DNA of 54,979 bases from Kitasatospora sp. GP82 (GCF_029892105.1 NZ_JARZAJ010000042.1:1-54979), one strand, 5' to 3'. Shown: positions 8,266 to 16,703, numbered from the stretch's first letter. Made by a program: numbers and translations. The notes: generated by a model not told the origin, from the sequence alone.

Positions 8266-9093
8266 ATGGATATCGGCCTGCTCGGCCCGCTCCGGGTCGA
8301 CCAGTCGGGGGTGTCCGTCGTGCCGACGGCCGGCAAGCCCCGCAAGGTACTGGCGCTGCTGGCCTGCCGCGCGGACCGGCTGGTGTCGGTGGAGGCACTG
8401 ATCGAGGAGGTCTGGGGCGAGCACCCGCCGCGCAGTGTCCAGACCACGTTGCAGACCTATGTCCTGCAGTTGCGCGGCTGCATCGCAACGGCCCTGGACG
8501 GGCATTCGCCCGCGGACCTGCCGCTCGGCTCGAAGAGCGTCCTGGTCACCGAGCCCGGTGGGTACCTGCTGGACACTCAGGGCGGTTCGCTGGACAGCGT
8601 GGAGTTCGACCGGCTCTCCCGGCGCGGGCACCGCGCGATGGAGACCGGGGACTGCGCGGCGGCGTCCGCCACCTTCCGGCAGGCGCTGGAACTGTGGCGC
8701 GGCCCGGCCCTGGTGGACGTCCAGTGCGGGCCGCTGCTGGAGGCCGAGGCACGGTCGCTGGAGGAGTCCCGGCTGAGTATTCTCGGCCGGCGGATCGAGG
8801 CCGACCTGAGCCTGGGGCGGCACCATGAACTGGTCGGCGAACTCGCCGGCCTCTGCGCCCAGTACCCCCTGCACGAGGGCCTTCAGGCCCAGCTGATGAT
8901 CGCCCTCTACCGAGCGGGGCGGCGCAGTACCGCCCTCGAGACCTACCAGCGGCTGCGCACCGTGCTCAGCCGCGAACTCGGCCTCGACCCGTCGCCGGAG
9001 CTGCGCGAGCTGCAGAGCGCCCTGCTCGTCGCCGACCCGGGGCTCGACCTGGTGCGGAGCGGCGCTCCCGGCCGACTGCTACGGGCCATCTGA
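8266..9093 (+). CDS. SARP family transcriptional activator 2
   Basis: 275 residues with the same architecture as the protein at 6403: MDIGLLGPLRVDQSGVSVVP, a winged-helix domain (TLQTYVLQLRG), then the activation domain (LYRAGRRSTALETYQRLRTVL). Many identical segments (VPTA.KPR, ESRL..L.RRI.ADL.LGRHHEL.GEL) show that the two are paralogues. The ATG follows AAGGGAGAAGG closely, and the gene begins 42 nt after the thioesterase, so cotranscription is likely. It is a likely direct activator of the heptamer-box promoters. Confidence 0.93.
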   Translation: MDIGLLGPLRVDQSGVSVVPTAGKPRKVLALLACRADRLVSVEALIEEVWGEHPPRSVQTTLQTYVLQLRGCIATALDGHSPADLPLGSKSVLVTEPGGYLLDTQGGSLDSVEFDRLSRRGHRAMETGDCAAASATFRQALELWRGPALVDVQCGPLLEAEARSLEESRLSILGRRIEADLSLGRHHELVGELAGLCAQYPLHEGLQAQLMIALYRAGRRSTALETYQRLRTVLSRELGLDPSPELRELQSALLVADPGLDLVRSGAPGRLLRAI

Positions 9094-9136
9094 GCCACTG
9101 TCCGACCGACCAGTCATCATCCGAGGAAGGTAACCG

Positions 9137-9400
9137 ATGAGTGAGTTCACCCTGTTTGAGCTGACCGAGAAACTGCGTGAGTGCGCAGGTGAGGCCGAGG
9201 GCTACGACCTGGACACCGACGACGTCACCGACGTCCCGTTCCTCGAACTCGGCTACGACTCGCTGGCGTTGCTCCAGGTCACCGGCGTCCTGAAGCGCGA
9301 GCGCGGGATCGAGCTCCCGGACGACGAGGTGATCGAGGTGGAGACCCCCCGGGTGCTGCTTGAGATGATCAACGCCAATCTCAGTGTGCGGGCCGCCTGA
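9137..9400 (+). CDS. Minimal PKS acyl carrier protein
   Basis: 87 residues, the standard size for a type II PKS ACP. The phosphopantetheine site is ELGYDSLALLQ with Ser42, and the acidic EVETPRVLLEMIN helix ends the fold. It carries the growing poly-beta-ketone chain between KS-alpha/KS-beta (11644, 12942) and the cyclases. The stop overlaps the next ATG (TGATG). It differs clearly from the two cassette ACPs at 4692 and 5006. Confidence 0.95.
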   Translation: MSEFTLFELTEKLRECAGEAEGYDLDTDDVTDVPFLELGYDSLALLQVTGVLKRERGIELPDDEVIEVETPRVLLEMINANLSVRAA

Positions 9401-9780
9401 TGCCGTACGCAGCGATCACCTACCGGGTCAAGCCGGGCCACGAGGACGAGATTGCCGCGATCTTCGCGGAGTTCCAGCGGGTGGACACCCCCGACTACTC
9501 CGCCGGGGACGGGCAGTCGGCCGGGCGGCTGCTCGGCACCGGTGTCTTCGTCAAGGACGACGTGCTGGTCCGGGTCATCCACTACGAGGGCGAGTTCGCC
9601 GCCGTGGGCCGGCACATGGCGGCCCAGCGCGGGGTGCACGTCCTGGAGGAGAAGCTGGCTCCCTACCTCGCCGAGCAGCGGGACACCACCAGTTCCGAGG
9701 GCTTCGCGGCGTACTTCCGCAACGCCCTGATGCGGTCGGTCTCCCAGCTCACCGTGGACACCCATCCGACCCAGGTCTGA
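9400..9780 (+). CDS. SchA/CurD-like domain protein, copy 1
   Basis: 126 residues beginning MPYAAITYRVKPGHEDEIAAIF, the SchA/CurD-like domain known from spore-pigment and pentangular polyphenol clusters. It has a dimeric alpha/beta-barrel type pattern with VFVKDDVLVRVIHYEG and a C-terminal YFRNALMRSVSQ helix. The biochemical role of the family is not well fixed (hydroxylation or cyclisation accessory roles have been proposed). It overlaps the ACP stop. A second copy of equal length is at 10325-10705 on the other strand. Confidence 0.85.
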   Translation: MPYAAITYRVKPGHEDEIAAIFAEFQRVDTPDYSAGDGQSAGRLLGTGVFVKDDVLVRVIHYEGEFAAVGRHMAAQRGVHVLEEKLAPYLAEQRDTTSSEGFAAYFRNALMRSVSQLTVDTHPTQV

Positions 9781-9807
9781 GTGCCGGGCGGGGAAAGGCG
9801 GTTCGCT

Positions 9808-10260
9808 ATGACTGCGGCGCTGGGTGTCCTCGCGCTGCTGGGCAGCGGGGTCACCACCGGGGTGCTGTTCGCGGTCGCGCTGAGCGTGCTCCCCGCGCTC
9901 TTCGCGATGCCCACGAGTACCTATGTGTACGCGCATCAGCTGCTCGGCCGGAACTGGGACCCGACCATGCCGGCCATAGTCCTGGGCTCCACCCTGACCG
10001 ACATCCTGTGGGCGGTGTTCGGGGGCGGGCCCGTCCGGGGACCGGCCGCGGCCGCGGCGGTCCTGCTGCTGGGCGTCTCCGCGGTGTCCCATCTGTGCAA
10101 CGTACCGATCAACCGCAGGGTCAAGGCGGTCGAGGACCCGCAGCGGCTCCCTGCCGACTGGACGGACCCGCGCCCGTTGTGGCGGCGCTGGCACCTGCTG
10201 CGCACCGCGCTGGCGGCGGCCGCGCTGGTCCTCAACTGCCTGGCGGCGGTCCAGGGCTGA
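9808..10260 (+). CDS. DUF1772 membrane protein, anthrone-oxygenase-like, copy 1
   Basis: 150 residues from the ATG at 9808 (GAAAGG about 10 nt upstream). An in-frame GTG at 9781, right after the previous stop, is an alternative. Hydrophobic segments lie near residues 5-30, 55-72, 75-95 and 125-145. The motif NVPINRRVKAV is characteristic of DUF1772 proteins, some of which act as anthrone oxygenases. A role in quinone-forming oxidation of the polycyclic intermediate is plausible. It is followed by a strong bidirectional terminator hairpin. Confidence 0.8.
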   Translation: MTAALGVLALLGSGVTTGVLFAVALSVLPALFAMPTSTYVYAHQLLGRNWDPTMPAIVLGSTLTDILWAVFGGGPVRGPAAAAAVLLLGVSAVSHLCNVPINRRVKAVEDPQRLPADWTDPRPLWRRWHLLRTALAAAALVLNCLAAVQG

Positions 10261-10264
10261 GGAT

Positions 10265-10315
10265 CGCAGCAGATCGGGCCGGCTCCGCTGGACGGAGCCG
10301 GCCCGATCTGCTGCG
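10265..10315. terminator. Bidirectional terminator hairpin
   Basis: A perfect 23-bp stem (10265-10287 with 10293-10315) and a 5-nt CTGGA loop, between the convergent genes ending at 10260 (+) and 10325 (-). Confidence 0.85.
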
Positions 10316-10324
10316 GTGGAGCGG

Positions 10325-10705
10325 TCACGGCGCCTGCGGTATGTCCCGTACCGAGATCTGGGCGACGGTGCGCAGCAGGCTGCGCCGGAAGGTGGCCACG
10401 AACCCCTCCACGGTGTCGGTGTCACGGGGCCTGGTCAGGTACGGCTTCAGCTTCCGCTCCACTTCGCGGACCCCGGGCTGCGACGCCATGTGGCGGGCCA
10501 CCGCGTCCAGGTCGCCCTGGTACTCGATGACCCGCACCAGTGTGTCGTTGCGGATGAAGACGGCGGTGGCCAGGATCCGGCCTGCCTCCTCACCCGTCTC
10601 GTCCCGTACCTGGTCGGACTTCACCCGGCGGAAGTTGCCGAATATCTCGGCGAGTTCGGCCTCGAACCCCGGCTTGATGTCGTACGTGATGGCGGCGAAC
10701 GGCAT
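10325..10705 (-). CDS. SchA/CurD-like domain protein, copy 2
   Basis: 126 residues from the ATG at 10705 (AGGAG with a 6-nt gap). It starts MPFAAITYDIKPGFEAELAEIF, with VFIRNDTLVRVIEYQGDL and a terminal FRRSLLRTVAQISV, clearly paralogous to the protein at 9400. It is the only minus-strand gene inside the PKS core and is divergent from the TcmI-type cyclase. A GTG further upstream (10774) would add 23 non-conserved residues and was rejected. A candidate SARP box lies upstream. Two copies may form a heterodimer or act on different rings. Confidence 0.85.
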   Translation of the reverse strand: MPFAAITYDIKPGFEAELAEIFGNFRRVKSDQVRDETGEEAGRILATAVFIRNDTLVRVIEYQGDLDAVARHMASQPGVREVERKLKPYLTRPRDTDTVEGFVATFRRSLLRTVAQISVRDIPQAP

Positions 10706-10781
10706 GGGCGCTCCTGGTCGCAGCTGGGCGGCGGACGCCCCGATATCAGCATCGCGAGCTCGGATTCCTCTCAAGTCCCTT

Positions 10782-10799
10782 GCCTGGACGCACTCTTGA
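10782..10799 (-). promoter_or_regulatory. Candidate SARP box upstream of SchA/CurD copy 2
   Basis: On the minus strand, TCAAGAG (10799-10793) and TCCAGGC (10788-10782) have an 11-bp period and point at the gene starting at 10705. The divergent TcmI-type gene starts at 10869, so this 163-bp gap is a two-way promoter. Confidence 0.5.
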
Positions 10800-10868
10800 G
10801 CAGCTCTCCAGTCGTCGCTGTAACAGTCCAGCTGTCGATGTCAGCATCCAATCCGCAGGAGGTCAGCA

Positions 10869-11204
10869 GTGCACCGAACCCTCATCGTGGCGAAGTTGCA
10901 GCCGGGCAAGGCCGATGACATCGCGGGCATCTTCGGTGACTCCGATGCGACCGAACTGCCGCACCTGATCGGTGTCTCCCGGCGCACCCTGTTCAGGTTC
11001 CACGACCTCTACTTCCACCTGGTGGAGGCCGACCAGGACATCTCGCCGGACCTCTACAAGGCGCGCAGCCACCCGCTCTACCAGGAGATCAACACCCGGC
11101 TCGCCGCCTGCGTGAACCCGTACGACCCGAACTGGAAGGAGCCCAAGGACGCCATGGCGACCCCCTTCTACGTGTGGACCAAGGACGAGGGGCGGATCCA
11201 GTGA
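10869..11204 (+). CDS. TcmI-type polyketide cyclase
   Basis: 111 residues starting at GTG 10869 with CAGGAGG at 10856-10862. It has the TcmI family pattern: HRTLIVAKLQPGKADDIA, GVSRRTLFRFHDLYFHLVEAD and VNPYDPNWKEPKDAMATPFY with FYVW at the end. Members are ferredoxin-fold dimers that close the later rings of aromatic polyketides. Its end overlaps the cupin gene start (GTGA). It begins the operon that carries cupin, KS-alpha, KS-beta, aromatase and ketoreductase. Confidence 0.92.
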   Translation: MHRTLIVAKLQPGKADDIAGIFGDSDATELPHLIGVSRRTLFRFHDLYFHLVEADQDISPDLYKARSHPLYQEINTRLAACVNPYDPNWKEPKDAMATPFYVWTKDEGRIQ

Positions 11205-11647
11205 CCAGCACCGACCGCAGCACCCTCACCCGTACCGTCAAGGTCTCCGCCGAGCAGGTCGAGGCCAACGTCAAGCGCGGCGGCGACATCCGGGTGACCC
11301 TCAGCCCCAAGACCGTCGGGTGCACCTCGGGCTTCGGCGGGGTGATGAACCTGGCACCGGGCGACCATGTCACCGAGCACTACCACCCGTACTCCGAGGA
11401 GTTCATCCACGTGGTCTCCGGCGAGCTGGAGATGACGCTGGACGGCCGGCAGGTGTTGCTCACCGCCGGTGACTCGCTGCTGGTCCCGATCGGTGTGCGG
11501 CACCGTCTGGTGAACATCGGCGAGGTCATCGCCCACTGCGCCTTCCACCTGTCCCCGCTCGCCCCGCGCCCCGAGCTCGGGCATGTGGACACCGAGCCGG
11601 CGCAGTACCCGGCGGCAGCCAATCCGCAGGTAGGCGGCGCGAAATGA
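11201..11647 (+). CDS. Cupin-fold polyketide cyclase
   Basis: 148 residues from the GTG at 11201, overlapping the TcmI stop. The cupin metal motifs are visible: HVTEHYHPYSEEFIHVVSGEL (first motif; two His and Glu) and GDSLLVPIGVRHRLVNIG (second motif His). Cupin cyclases of this type (RemF-like, or the cupin cyclase of pradimicin) close one of the middle rings in pentangular skeletons. It overlaps KS-alpha by 4 nt, supporting one translationally coupled operon. Confidence 0.88.
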   Translation: MTSTDRSTLTRTVKVSAEQVEANVKRGGDIRVTLSPKTVGCTSGFGGVMNLAPGDHVTEHYHPYSEEFIHVVSGELEMTLDGRQVLLTAGDSLLVPIGVRHRLVNIGEVIAHCAFHLSPLAPRPELGHVDTEPAQYPAAANPQVGGAK

Positions 11648-12939
11648 ACGCCGGCCAGCCGGCCCGGCGGCGCGCGGTGATCACCGGGATCGGTGTGGTG
11701 GCGCCCGGCGGCGTCGGCCGGGAGGCATTCTGGCGGCAGCTGACCGAGGGCCGTACCGCGACCCGGCGGGTCACCCTCTTCGACCCGGCCAACTTCCGTT
11801 CCCAGGTCGCCGCCGAGGTGGACTTCGACCCGGTGGCGGCCGGACTGGCGGCGCGCGAGATCCGGCGGATGGACCGGGCCGCACAGTTCGCCGTGGTCTG
11901 TGCCCGCGAGGCCCTCGCCGACAGCGGACTCGACCTGGCGGCGGTGGAGCCGGAACGCATCGCCGTGGGTCTGGGCAGCGCGGTCGGCTGCACCATGGGC
12001 CTCGAGGAGGAGTACGTCGTCCTGAGCGACCAGGGCAAGGACTGGCTGGTCGACCACACGTACGGCGTCCCGCACCTCTACGGCTACATGGTGCCCTCGA
12101 CGCTCGCGGTCGAGGTCGCCTGGGCGGCAGGTGCGGAAGGGCCGGTCTCGCTGATCTCCACCGGCTGCACCTCGGGCATCGACGCCGTCGCGCACGCCGT
12201 CCAGCTGATCGAGGAGGGCAGCGCCGACGTGGCGCTGGCCGGGGCCACCGATGCGCCGATCTCCCCGATCAGCGCGGCCTGCTTCGACGCGATCAGGGCC
12301 ACCACCGCCAGCAACGACGATCCCGAGCACGCCTCCCGCCCGTTCGACCGCGACCGGGCCGGCTTCGTGCTGGGTGAGGGCTCCGCGGTCATGGTCCTGG
12401 AGGAGAAGTCGGCCGCCGAGGCGCGCGGCGCGCACATCTACGGCGAGATCGTCGGCAGCGCCGGACGCAGCAACGCCCACCACATGACCGGCCTCAAGGC
12501 GGACGGCCGCGAGATGGCCGAGGCCATCAGGGTCGCCCTGGACCAGGCCGGGCTCGATCCGACCGCGGTGAGCTACATCAACGCCCACGGCTCGGGCACC
12601 AAGCAGAACGACCGGCACGAGACCGCCGCGTTCAAGCGCAGCCTGGGCAGCCACGCCTACGACATCCCGGTGAGCTCGATCAAGTCGATGATCGGCCACT
12701 CGCTGGGCGCCATCGGCTCCATCGAGGTGGCCGCCTGCGCGCTGGCGCTGGACCGGCAGGTCGTGCCGCCGACCGCCAACCTGCACAATCCGGACCCGCA
12801 GTGCGACCTGGACTATGTCCCGCTGGTCGCCCGTGAGCACCGGACCGACGTGGTGCTGACCGTCGGCAGCGGCTTCGGCGGATTCCAGAGCGCCATGGTC
12901 CTGGCCCGGCCCGGAGTGGTCGCCCACGGGAGGAGTTGA
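11644..12939 (+). CDS. Ketosynthase alpha subunit (KS-alpha) of type II PKS
   Basis: 431 residues. The active-site Cys175 is in STGCTSGIDA, His315 in NAHGSGT, and His352 in IGHSLGA with the upstream SSIKSM lysine: a complete catalytic set for decarboxylative condensation. It works as a heterodimer with the KS-beta encoded next (12942). The ATG overlaps the cupin stop. KS-alpha phylogeny would be the best single predictor of the product family. The adjacent cyclase set suggests the pentangular branch. Confidence 0.97.
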   Translation: MNAGQPARRRAVITGIGVVAPGGVGREAFWRQLTEGRTATRRVTLFDPANFRSQVAAEVDFDPVAAGLAAREIRRMDRAAQFAVVCAREALADSGLDLAAVEPERIAVGLGSAVGCTMGLEEEYVVLSDQGKDWLVDHTYGVPHLYGYMVPSTLAVEVAWAAGAEGPVSLISTGCTSGIDAVAHAVQLIEEGSADVALAGATDAPISPISAACFDAIRATTASNDDPEHASRPFDRDRAGFVLGEGSAVMVLEEKSAAEARGAHIYGEIVGSAGRSNAHHMTGLKADGREMAEAIRVALDQAGLDPTAVSYINAHGSGTKQNDRHETAAFKRSLGSHAYDIPVSSIKSMIGHSLGAIGSIEVAACALALDRQVVPPTANLHNPDPQCDLDYVPLVAREHRTDVVLTVGSGFGGFQSAMVLARPGVVAHGRS

Positions 12940-12941
12940 GC

Positions 12942-14165
12942 ATGCCGACCGACGACAGTCCCCCGGTGATCACCGGGATCGGCGTCACCGCCCCGACCGG
13001 CATCGGCGTCGAGGCCCACTGGGCCGCGGTGCTGGCAGGCAAGTCGGGTATCGAACGGATCAGCCGGTTCGATCCCACCCCCTACCCGGTGCGGTTCGCC
13101 GGTGAGGTGAGCGGCTTCAGCGCCGAAGAGCTGGTGCCCAGCCGGCTGATCCAGCAGACCGACCACTGGACCCATCTGGCCCTGGCCGCCTCCGAGGCCG
13201 CCCTGGCCGACGCCGAAGCGGACCCGTCCGCACTGCCCGAGTACGAGATGGCCGTCGTCACCTCCACCTCCTCCGGCGGCACCACATTCGGCCAGCACGA
13301 GATGGAGGCCCTCTACCAGCACGAGCCGGAGTGGGTCGGCGCGTACCAGTCGATCGCCTGGTTCTACGCGGCCACCACCGGACAGCTCTCCATCAAGCAC
13401 AAGATGCGCGGGCCCTGCGGGGTGCTGTGCGGTGAGCAGGCCGGTGGTCTCGACGCCATCGGGCAGGCCCGGCGGCTCACCCGGCGCGGCGCCAGGCTGG
13501 TCCTCACCGGCGGCACCGACGCCTCGCTCTGCCCGTACGGGCTCGCCGCGCAGCTCTCCACCGGCAAGCTCTCCACCGTGCCGGACCCGGCCCGGGCCTA
13601 TCTGCCCTTCGACCGGGCGGCCGGCGGCTATCTGCCGGGTGAGGGCGGGGCGATCCTGGTGCTGGAGAGCGCCGCCTCGGCGGCCGAGCGTGGAGCGGGC
13701 CGCCGGTACGGCAGTGTCCTGGGCTACGCCGCGGGCTTCGACCCCGCTCCCGGATCCGACCGGCCCCCGGCGCTCCGGCGCACCGTCCTGCGGGCGCTGG
13801 CCGAGGCGGGCCTGACCCCCGACGACATCGACGTGGTCTTCGCCGACGGCTCCGGCCTGCCAGCCGAGGACCTGGCGGAGGCCCGGGCGATCAGCGCGGT
13901 GTTCGGACCGCGCGGTGTGCCGGTCACCGTGCCCAAGGTGCTCACCGGCCGGCTCTACGGCGGTGGCGCTCCGCTGGACGTGGCCACCGCACTGCTGGCG
14001 CTGCGTGACGGGGTCGTCCCGCACACCGTCGGCGTCGACTCGCTCGCCCCCGGCTGCGAGCTCGACCTGGTGACGGAGGAGCCCCGCACCGCCCCGCTGC
14101 GCCACGCCCTGGTGCTGGCCCGCGGCCACGGCGGTTTCAACTCGGCCCTGGTTCTGGGGCGTTGA
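12942..14165 (+). CDS. Ketosynthase beta subunit / chain length factor
   Basis: 407 residues. It is homologous to KS-alpha, but the active-site Cys is replaced by Gln166 in CGEQAGG, the hallmark of KS-beta, whose Gln helps decarboxylate malonyl-ACP to prime the chain. The ATG at 12942 has GGGAGGAG with a 6-nt gap. The TTG at 12936 overlaps that site and was rejected. It sets chain length with KS-alpha. The sequence alone does not tell me the number of extender units. Confidence 0.96.
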   Translation: MPTDDSPPVITGIGVTAPTGIGVEAHWAAVLAGKSGIERISRFDPTPYPVRFAGEVSGFSAEELVPSRLIQQTDHWTHLALAASEAALADAEADPSALPEYEMAVVTSTSSGGTTFGQHEMEALYQHEPEWVGAYQSIAWFYAATTGQLSIKHKMRGPCGVLCGEQAGGLDAIGQARRLTRRGARLVLTGGTDASLCPYGLAAQLSTGKLSTVPDPARAYLPFDRAAGGYLPGEGGAILVLESAASAAERGAGRRYGSVLGYAAGFDPAPGSDRPPALRRTVLRALAEAGLTPDDIDVVFADGSGLPAEDLAEARAISAVFGPRGVPVTVPKVLTGRLYGGGAPLDVATALLALRDGVVPHTVGVDSLAPGCELDLVTEEPRTAPLRHALVLARGHGGFNSALVLGR

Positions 14166-14182
14166 CGGAAGGAAGACGTGCC

Positions 14183-14644
14183 ATGGCAGGCCACACCGAC
14201 AACTCGATCGTCATCGACGCACCCCTGGAGACCGTCTGGGAGATCACCAACGACCTGGAGAGGTGGCCGGACCTGTTCAGCGAGTACGCCTCGGTGCAGG
14301 TGCTGGAGCGAGACGGCGCCACCGTCACCTTCCGGCTCACCATGCACCCCGACGAGAACGGCACGGTGTGGAGCTGGGTCTCCCGCCGCACACCGGACCC
14401 GGCCACCCGCACGGTCAAGGCGTACCGGGTGGAGACGGGACCGTTCGAGTTCATGGACATCCACTGGGAGTACACCGCCGCCGAGGAGGGCGGGGTCCGG
14501 ATGCGCTGGATCCAGGACTTCCACATGAAGCCGCAGGCTCCGGTGGACGACGAGGGGATGACCGGGCACCTCAACCGCAACACCGCGGTCCAGCTGAAGC
14601 TGATCAAGGACAAGGTCGAGGCCGCCGCCCGCGCCGCGATCTGA
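14183..14644 (+). CDS. SRPBCC aromatase/cyclase
   Basis: 153 residues from the ATG at 14183 with GGAAGGA at 14168-14174. It begins MAGHTDNSIVIDAPLETVWE, has DLERWPDLFSEY and a C-terminal NRNTAVQLKLIKDKVE helix: a single START/Bet v1-like domain like the spore-pigment and tetracenomycin ARO/CYC proteins. Such monodomain enzymes set the first-ring cyclisation. In clusters with a ketoreductase, the regiochemistry needs experiment. Codon 1 of an alternative TTG start at 14162 overlaps KS-beta and is less likely. Confidence 0.92.
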   Translation: MAGHTDNSIVIDAPLETVWEITNDLERWPDLFSEYASVQVLERDGATVTFRLTMHPDENGTVWSWVSRRTPDPATRTVKAYRVETGPFEFMDIHWEYTAAEEGGVRMRWIQDFHMKPQAPVDDEGMTGHLNRNTAVQLKLIKDKVEAAARAAI

Positions 14645-14672
14645 CGAAGCGCCAGAAGAGAGAGGACTTCCG

Positions 14673-15134
14673 GTGACCGCTCTGCTCGCCCCGCTGGTGG
14701 TGCTGCTCAACGGCCTCGCCGCCGGGGTGCTTCTCGGCACCCAGCTCGGCGGCTGGCCGCTGCTCGCCGCACTGCCTCCGGACCGCTACGTGCACGCCCA
14801 CGCGTTCTTCGCCACCCGGTACGACCCGGCCATGCCGATCTGCCTGCTGGGCACCCTGCTCGGCGACGTCGTGCTGGCCGCCGCCGGTGCGCAGCCGGCC
14901 GCCCGGCTGCTGTGCCTGGCCGCCGCCGTGCTCGCCGCGACCACCATCACCATCTCGCTCACCAAGAACGTCCCGGTCAACAGGTGGATCCGGACCATCG
15001 ACCCGGAGAACCTCCCGGAGAACTTCTCCGAGCTGGACCCGCGCGGCAGTTGGGGCCCGTGGAACCGGCGGCGCAGTGTGCTCAGCATCCTCGCCTTCGT
15101 CGCCAACTGCGGCGCACTGGTGGCCCTGCTCTGA
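14673..15134 (+). CDS. DUF1772 membrane protein, anthrone-oxygenase-like, copy 2
   Basis: 153 residues starting at GTG 14673 after GAGAGAGAGG. It shares NVPVNRWIRTIDPENLP and HAFFATRYDPAMP with copy 1 at 9808 (NVPINRRVKAVEDPQRLP, HQLLGRNWDPTMP), so the two are paralogues. Four predicted hydrophobic segments. The family includes anthrone oxygenases. It sits between aromatase and ketoreductase, within the core operon. Confidence 0.8.
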   Translation: MTALLAPLVVLLNGLAAGVLLGTQLGGWPLLAALPPDRYVHAHAFFATRYDPAMPICLLGTLLGDVVLAAAGAQPAARLLCLAAAVLAATTITISLTKNVPVNRWIRTIDPENLPENFSELDPRGSWGPWNRRRSVLSILAFVANCGALVALL

Positions 15135-15168
15135 CGTACCGACCCACTAGTCCCATGGAGGAAAGACC

Positions 15169-15921
15169 ATGAACCTGGCCCTGCAGGGCAAGAAGGCCCT
15201 CGTCACCGGCGGCACCCGAGGCGTCGGCCGGGGCATCGTGCTCGCTCTGGCCCGGGCCGGCGTCGACGTCGTGACCTGCTACCAGCAGCAGAGCGACTAC
15301 GTCGGCTCGCTGGAGCGGGAGTTGAAGGAGATCGGCGGCGACCACCTGGTGCTCCAGGCCGATGTGACCCGGCCGGACGAGGTGGCCGCTCTGGTGGCAC
15401 GGGCCGGTGAGGCGTACGGCCGGCTCGACCTGGTGGTCAACAACGCCGGCGCGATCAGCCACATCCCCTACGCCGAACTGCCGTTGGACGAGTTCCAGCG
15501 GGTGTTCAGCACCAACGTCACCGCGGCGCACCTGGTCATCCAGCGCACCCTGCCGCTGCTGGACGCGGGCTCGTCCGTGGTCAGCATCGGCTCCAAGGCG
15601 GTGGACGCCGGCATACCGCTGCGCTCGCACTACACCGCCACCAAGGCGGCGCTGGTCGGCCTCAGCCGTTCGCTGGCCAAGGAGTTCGGCGGCCAGGGCA
15701 TCCGCTTCAACGTGGTGGCGCTCGGTGTCGTGGAGACCGAGAACCTGCACAAGCTGCCCGAGGACCAGCAGAAGCTGATGATCGAGCGTTACAGCGCGAA
15801 GACGGCGCTGGGCCGTCTCGGCACCCCCGACGAGGTGGCCGGTGCCGTCCTGTGGCTGGCCAGCGACCTGTCCCGCTATGTCACCGGAGCCACCATCAGC
15901 GTCGACGGGGGGATCTCCTGA
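15169..15921 (+). CDS. FabG-like SDR ketoreductase of the PKS core
   Basis: 250 residues. The Rossmann motif TGGTRGVGRG is near residue 14, NNAG near 90, catalytic Ser in SIGSKAV near 142, and Tyr155/Lys159 in HYTATKAAL. It ends with VTGATISVDGGIS. The ATG has GGAGGAAAG upstream. Probably reduces one carbonyl of the nascent or cyclised polyketide. Its last base overlaps the ABM monooxygenase gene (TGATG), so it belongs to the core operon. Confidence 0.9.
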   Translation: MNLALQGKKALVTGGTRGVGRGIVLALARAGVDVVTCYQQQSDYVGSLERELKEIGGDHLVLQADVTRPDEVAALVARAGEAYGRLDLVVNNAGAISHIPYAELPLDEFQRVFSTNVTAAHLVIQRTLPLLDAGSSVVSIGSKAVDAGIPLRSHYTATKAALVGLSRSLAKEFGGQGIRFNVVALGVVETENLHKLPEDQQKLMIERYSAKTALGRLGTPDEVAGAVLWLASDLSRYVTGATISVDGGIS

Positions 15922-16244
15922 TGACGTTCCGGGTCATGCTCAGGATGGAGGTCGGACCCGACTCCGAGGCCGCCTTCGTCGAGGAGTGGCAGCGGGGCAC
16001 CGAGGCGGTGACCGGCCACCCGGCCAACCTCGGCCAGTGGCTCTCCAGGGACACCGGCCTGCCCGGCACCTACTGGATCGTCAGCGACTGGCTGGACGAA
16101 CCCCGCTTCCGCGCCTTCGAGGAGAGCCCCGCCCACCTGGAGCACCGGGCGAAACTGCACCCGTACCGGACCGGCGCCTCCTTCCACACCATGGAGGTCG
16201 TGGCCCACATCCCGGGGCAGGCGGCGACGGCCGATGTCGACTGA
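15921..16244 (+). CDS. Antibiotic biosynthesis monooxygenase (ABM domain), copy 1
   Basis: 107 residues: MTFRVMLRMEVGPDSEAAF, GTYWIVSDWLDEPRFRAFE and HLEHRAKLHPYRTGASF, a cofactor-free ABM/ActVA-Orf6-like fold. These small dimeric enzymes oxidise anthrones to quinones or hydroxylate aromatic rings. The start overlaps the ketoreductase stop, and its end overlaps the next ABM gene by 11 nt. It is close in sequence to the protein at 19517. Confidence 0.85.
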   Translation: MTFRVMLRMEVGPDSEAAFVEEWQRGTEAVTGHPANLGQWLSRDTGLPGTYWIVSDWLDEPRFRAFEESPAHLEHRAKLHPYRTGASFHTMEVVAHIPGQAATADVD

Positions 16245-16545
16245 GGTACGGGTGCTGGTGTACCAGGTCGCCCGCGACGAGGCCGAGCTGGCCGCCGTCC
16301 GCGCCGCGTACCACCAGGTGAGCGAGCGGCTGGCCAAGGTGCCCGGGATGCTCGGCAACGAGCTGCTGCGGCAGGCCCACGACCCCACGTCGCTGGTGGT
16401 GGTCAGCCGCTGGGCGAGCACGGCGGCCTTCGAGGAGTGGGAGGCCGGCGCGGAGCACCGCGACGACACCGCACCACTGCGGCCCTACCGCGACACCCGC
16501 ACCGGCAAGCCCTTCGCGATCTACCACGTCGACGCGGCCTACTGA
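16234..16545 (+). CDS. Antibiotic biosynthesis monooxygenase (ABM domain), copy 2
   Basis: 103 residues: EVRVLVYQVARDEAELAAV, GNELLRQAHDPTSLVVVSRW and FEEWEAGAEHR with a C-terminal FAIYHVDA. Typical ABM domain, but more divergent from copies 1 and 3 than these are from each other. It overlaps copy 1 by 11 nt, suggesting a hetero-oligomer or sequential action. It is the last gene of the core operon and is followed by a long hairpin. Confidence 0.82.
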   Translation: MSTEVRVLVYQVARDEAELAAVRAAYHQVSERLAKVPGMLGNELLRQAHDPTSLVVVSRWASTAAFEEWEAGAEHRDDTAPLRPYRDTRTGKPFAIYHVDAAY

Positions 16546-16564
16546 CCGGACAGGCCCTGACCTT

Positions 16565-16609
16565 CCAGGAGCAAGGGCCAACCCCTGAAGGGTTGCCCCT
16601 TGCTCCTGG
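16565..16609 (+). terminator. Terminator-like hairpin after the PKS core operon
   Basis: 20-nt arms (16565-16584 and 16590-16609) pair with one mismatch around a CTGAA loop. The arms contain the CAAGGGC/GCCCCTTG blocks seen in the intergenic repeat family. Confidence 0.7.
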
Positions 16610-16703
16610 AGGTCTTCGCTGCCTGGGGCCAGTTGCTCGGGGTCCAGGACCTCTGCTCCCCCTCTCTGAAGATGTCCCGTACGAGACGAAGGAAGGCAGC
16701 ACC

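Noticed and set aside
10807..10847. TCCAGTC/TCCAGCT/TCAGCAT as a plus-strand SARP box for the TcmI-type gene
   Set aside because: Spacings are 20 and 14 bp, not multiples of 11; only the minus-strand pair at 10782-10799 fits.
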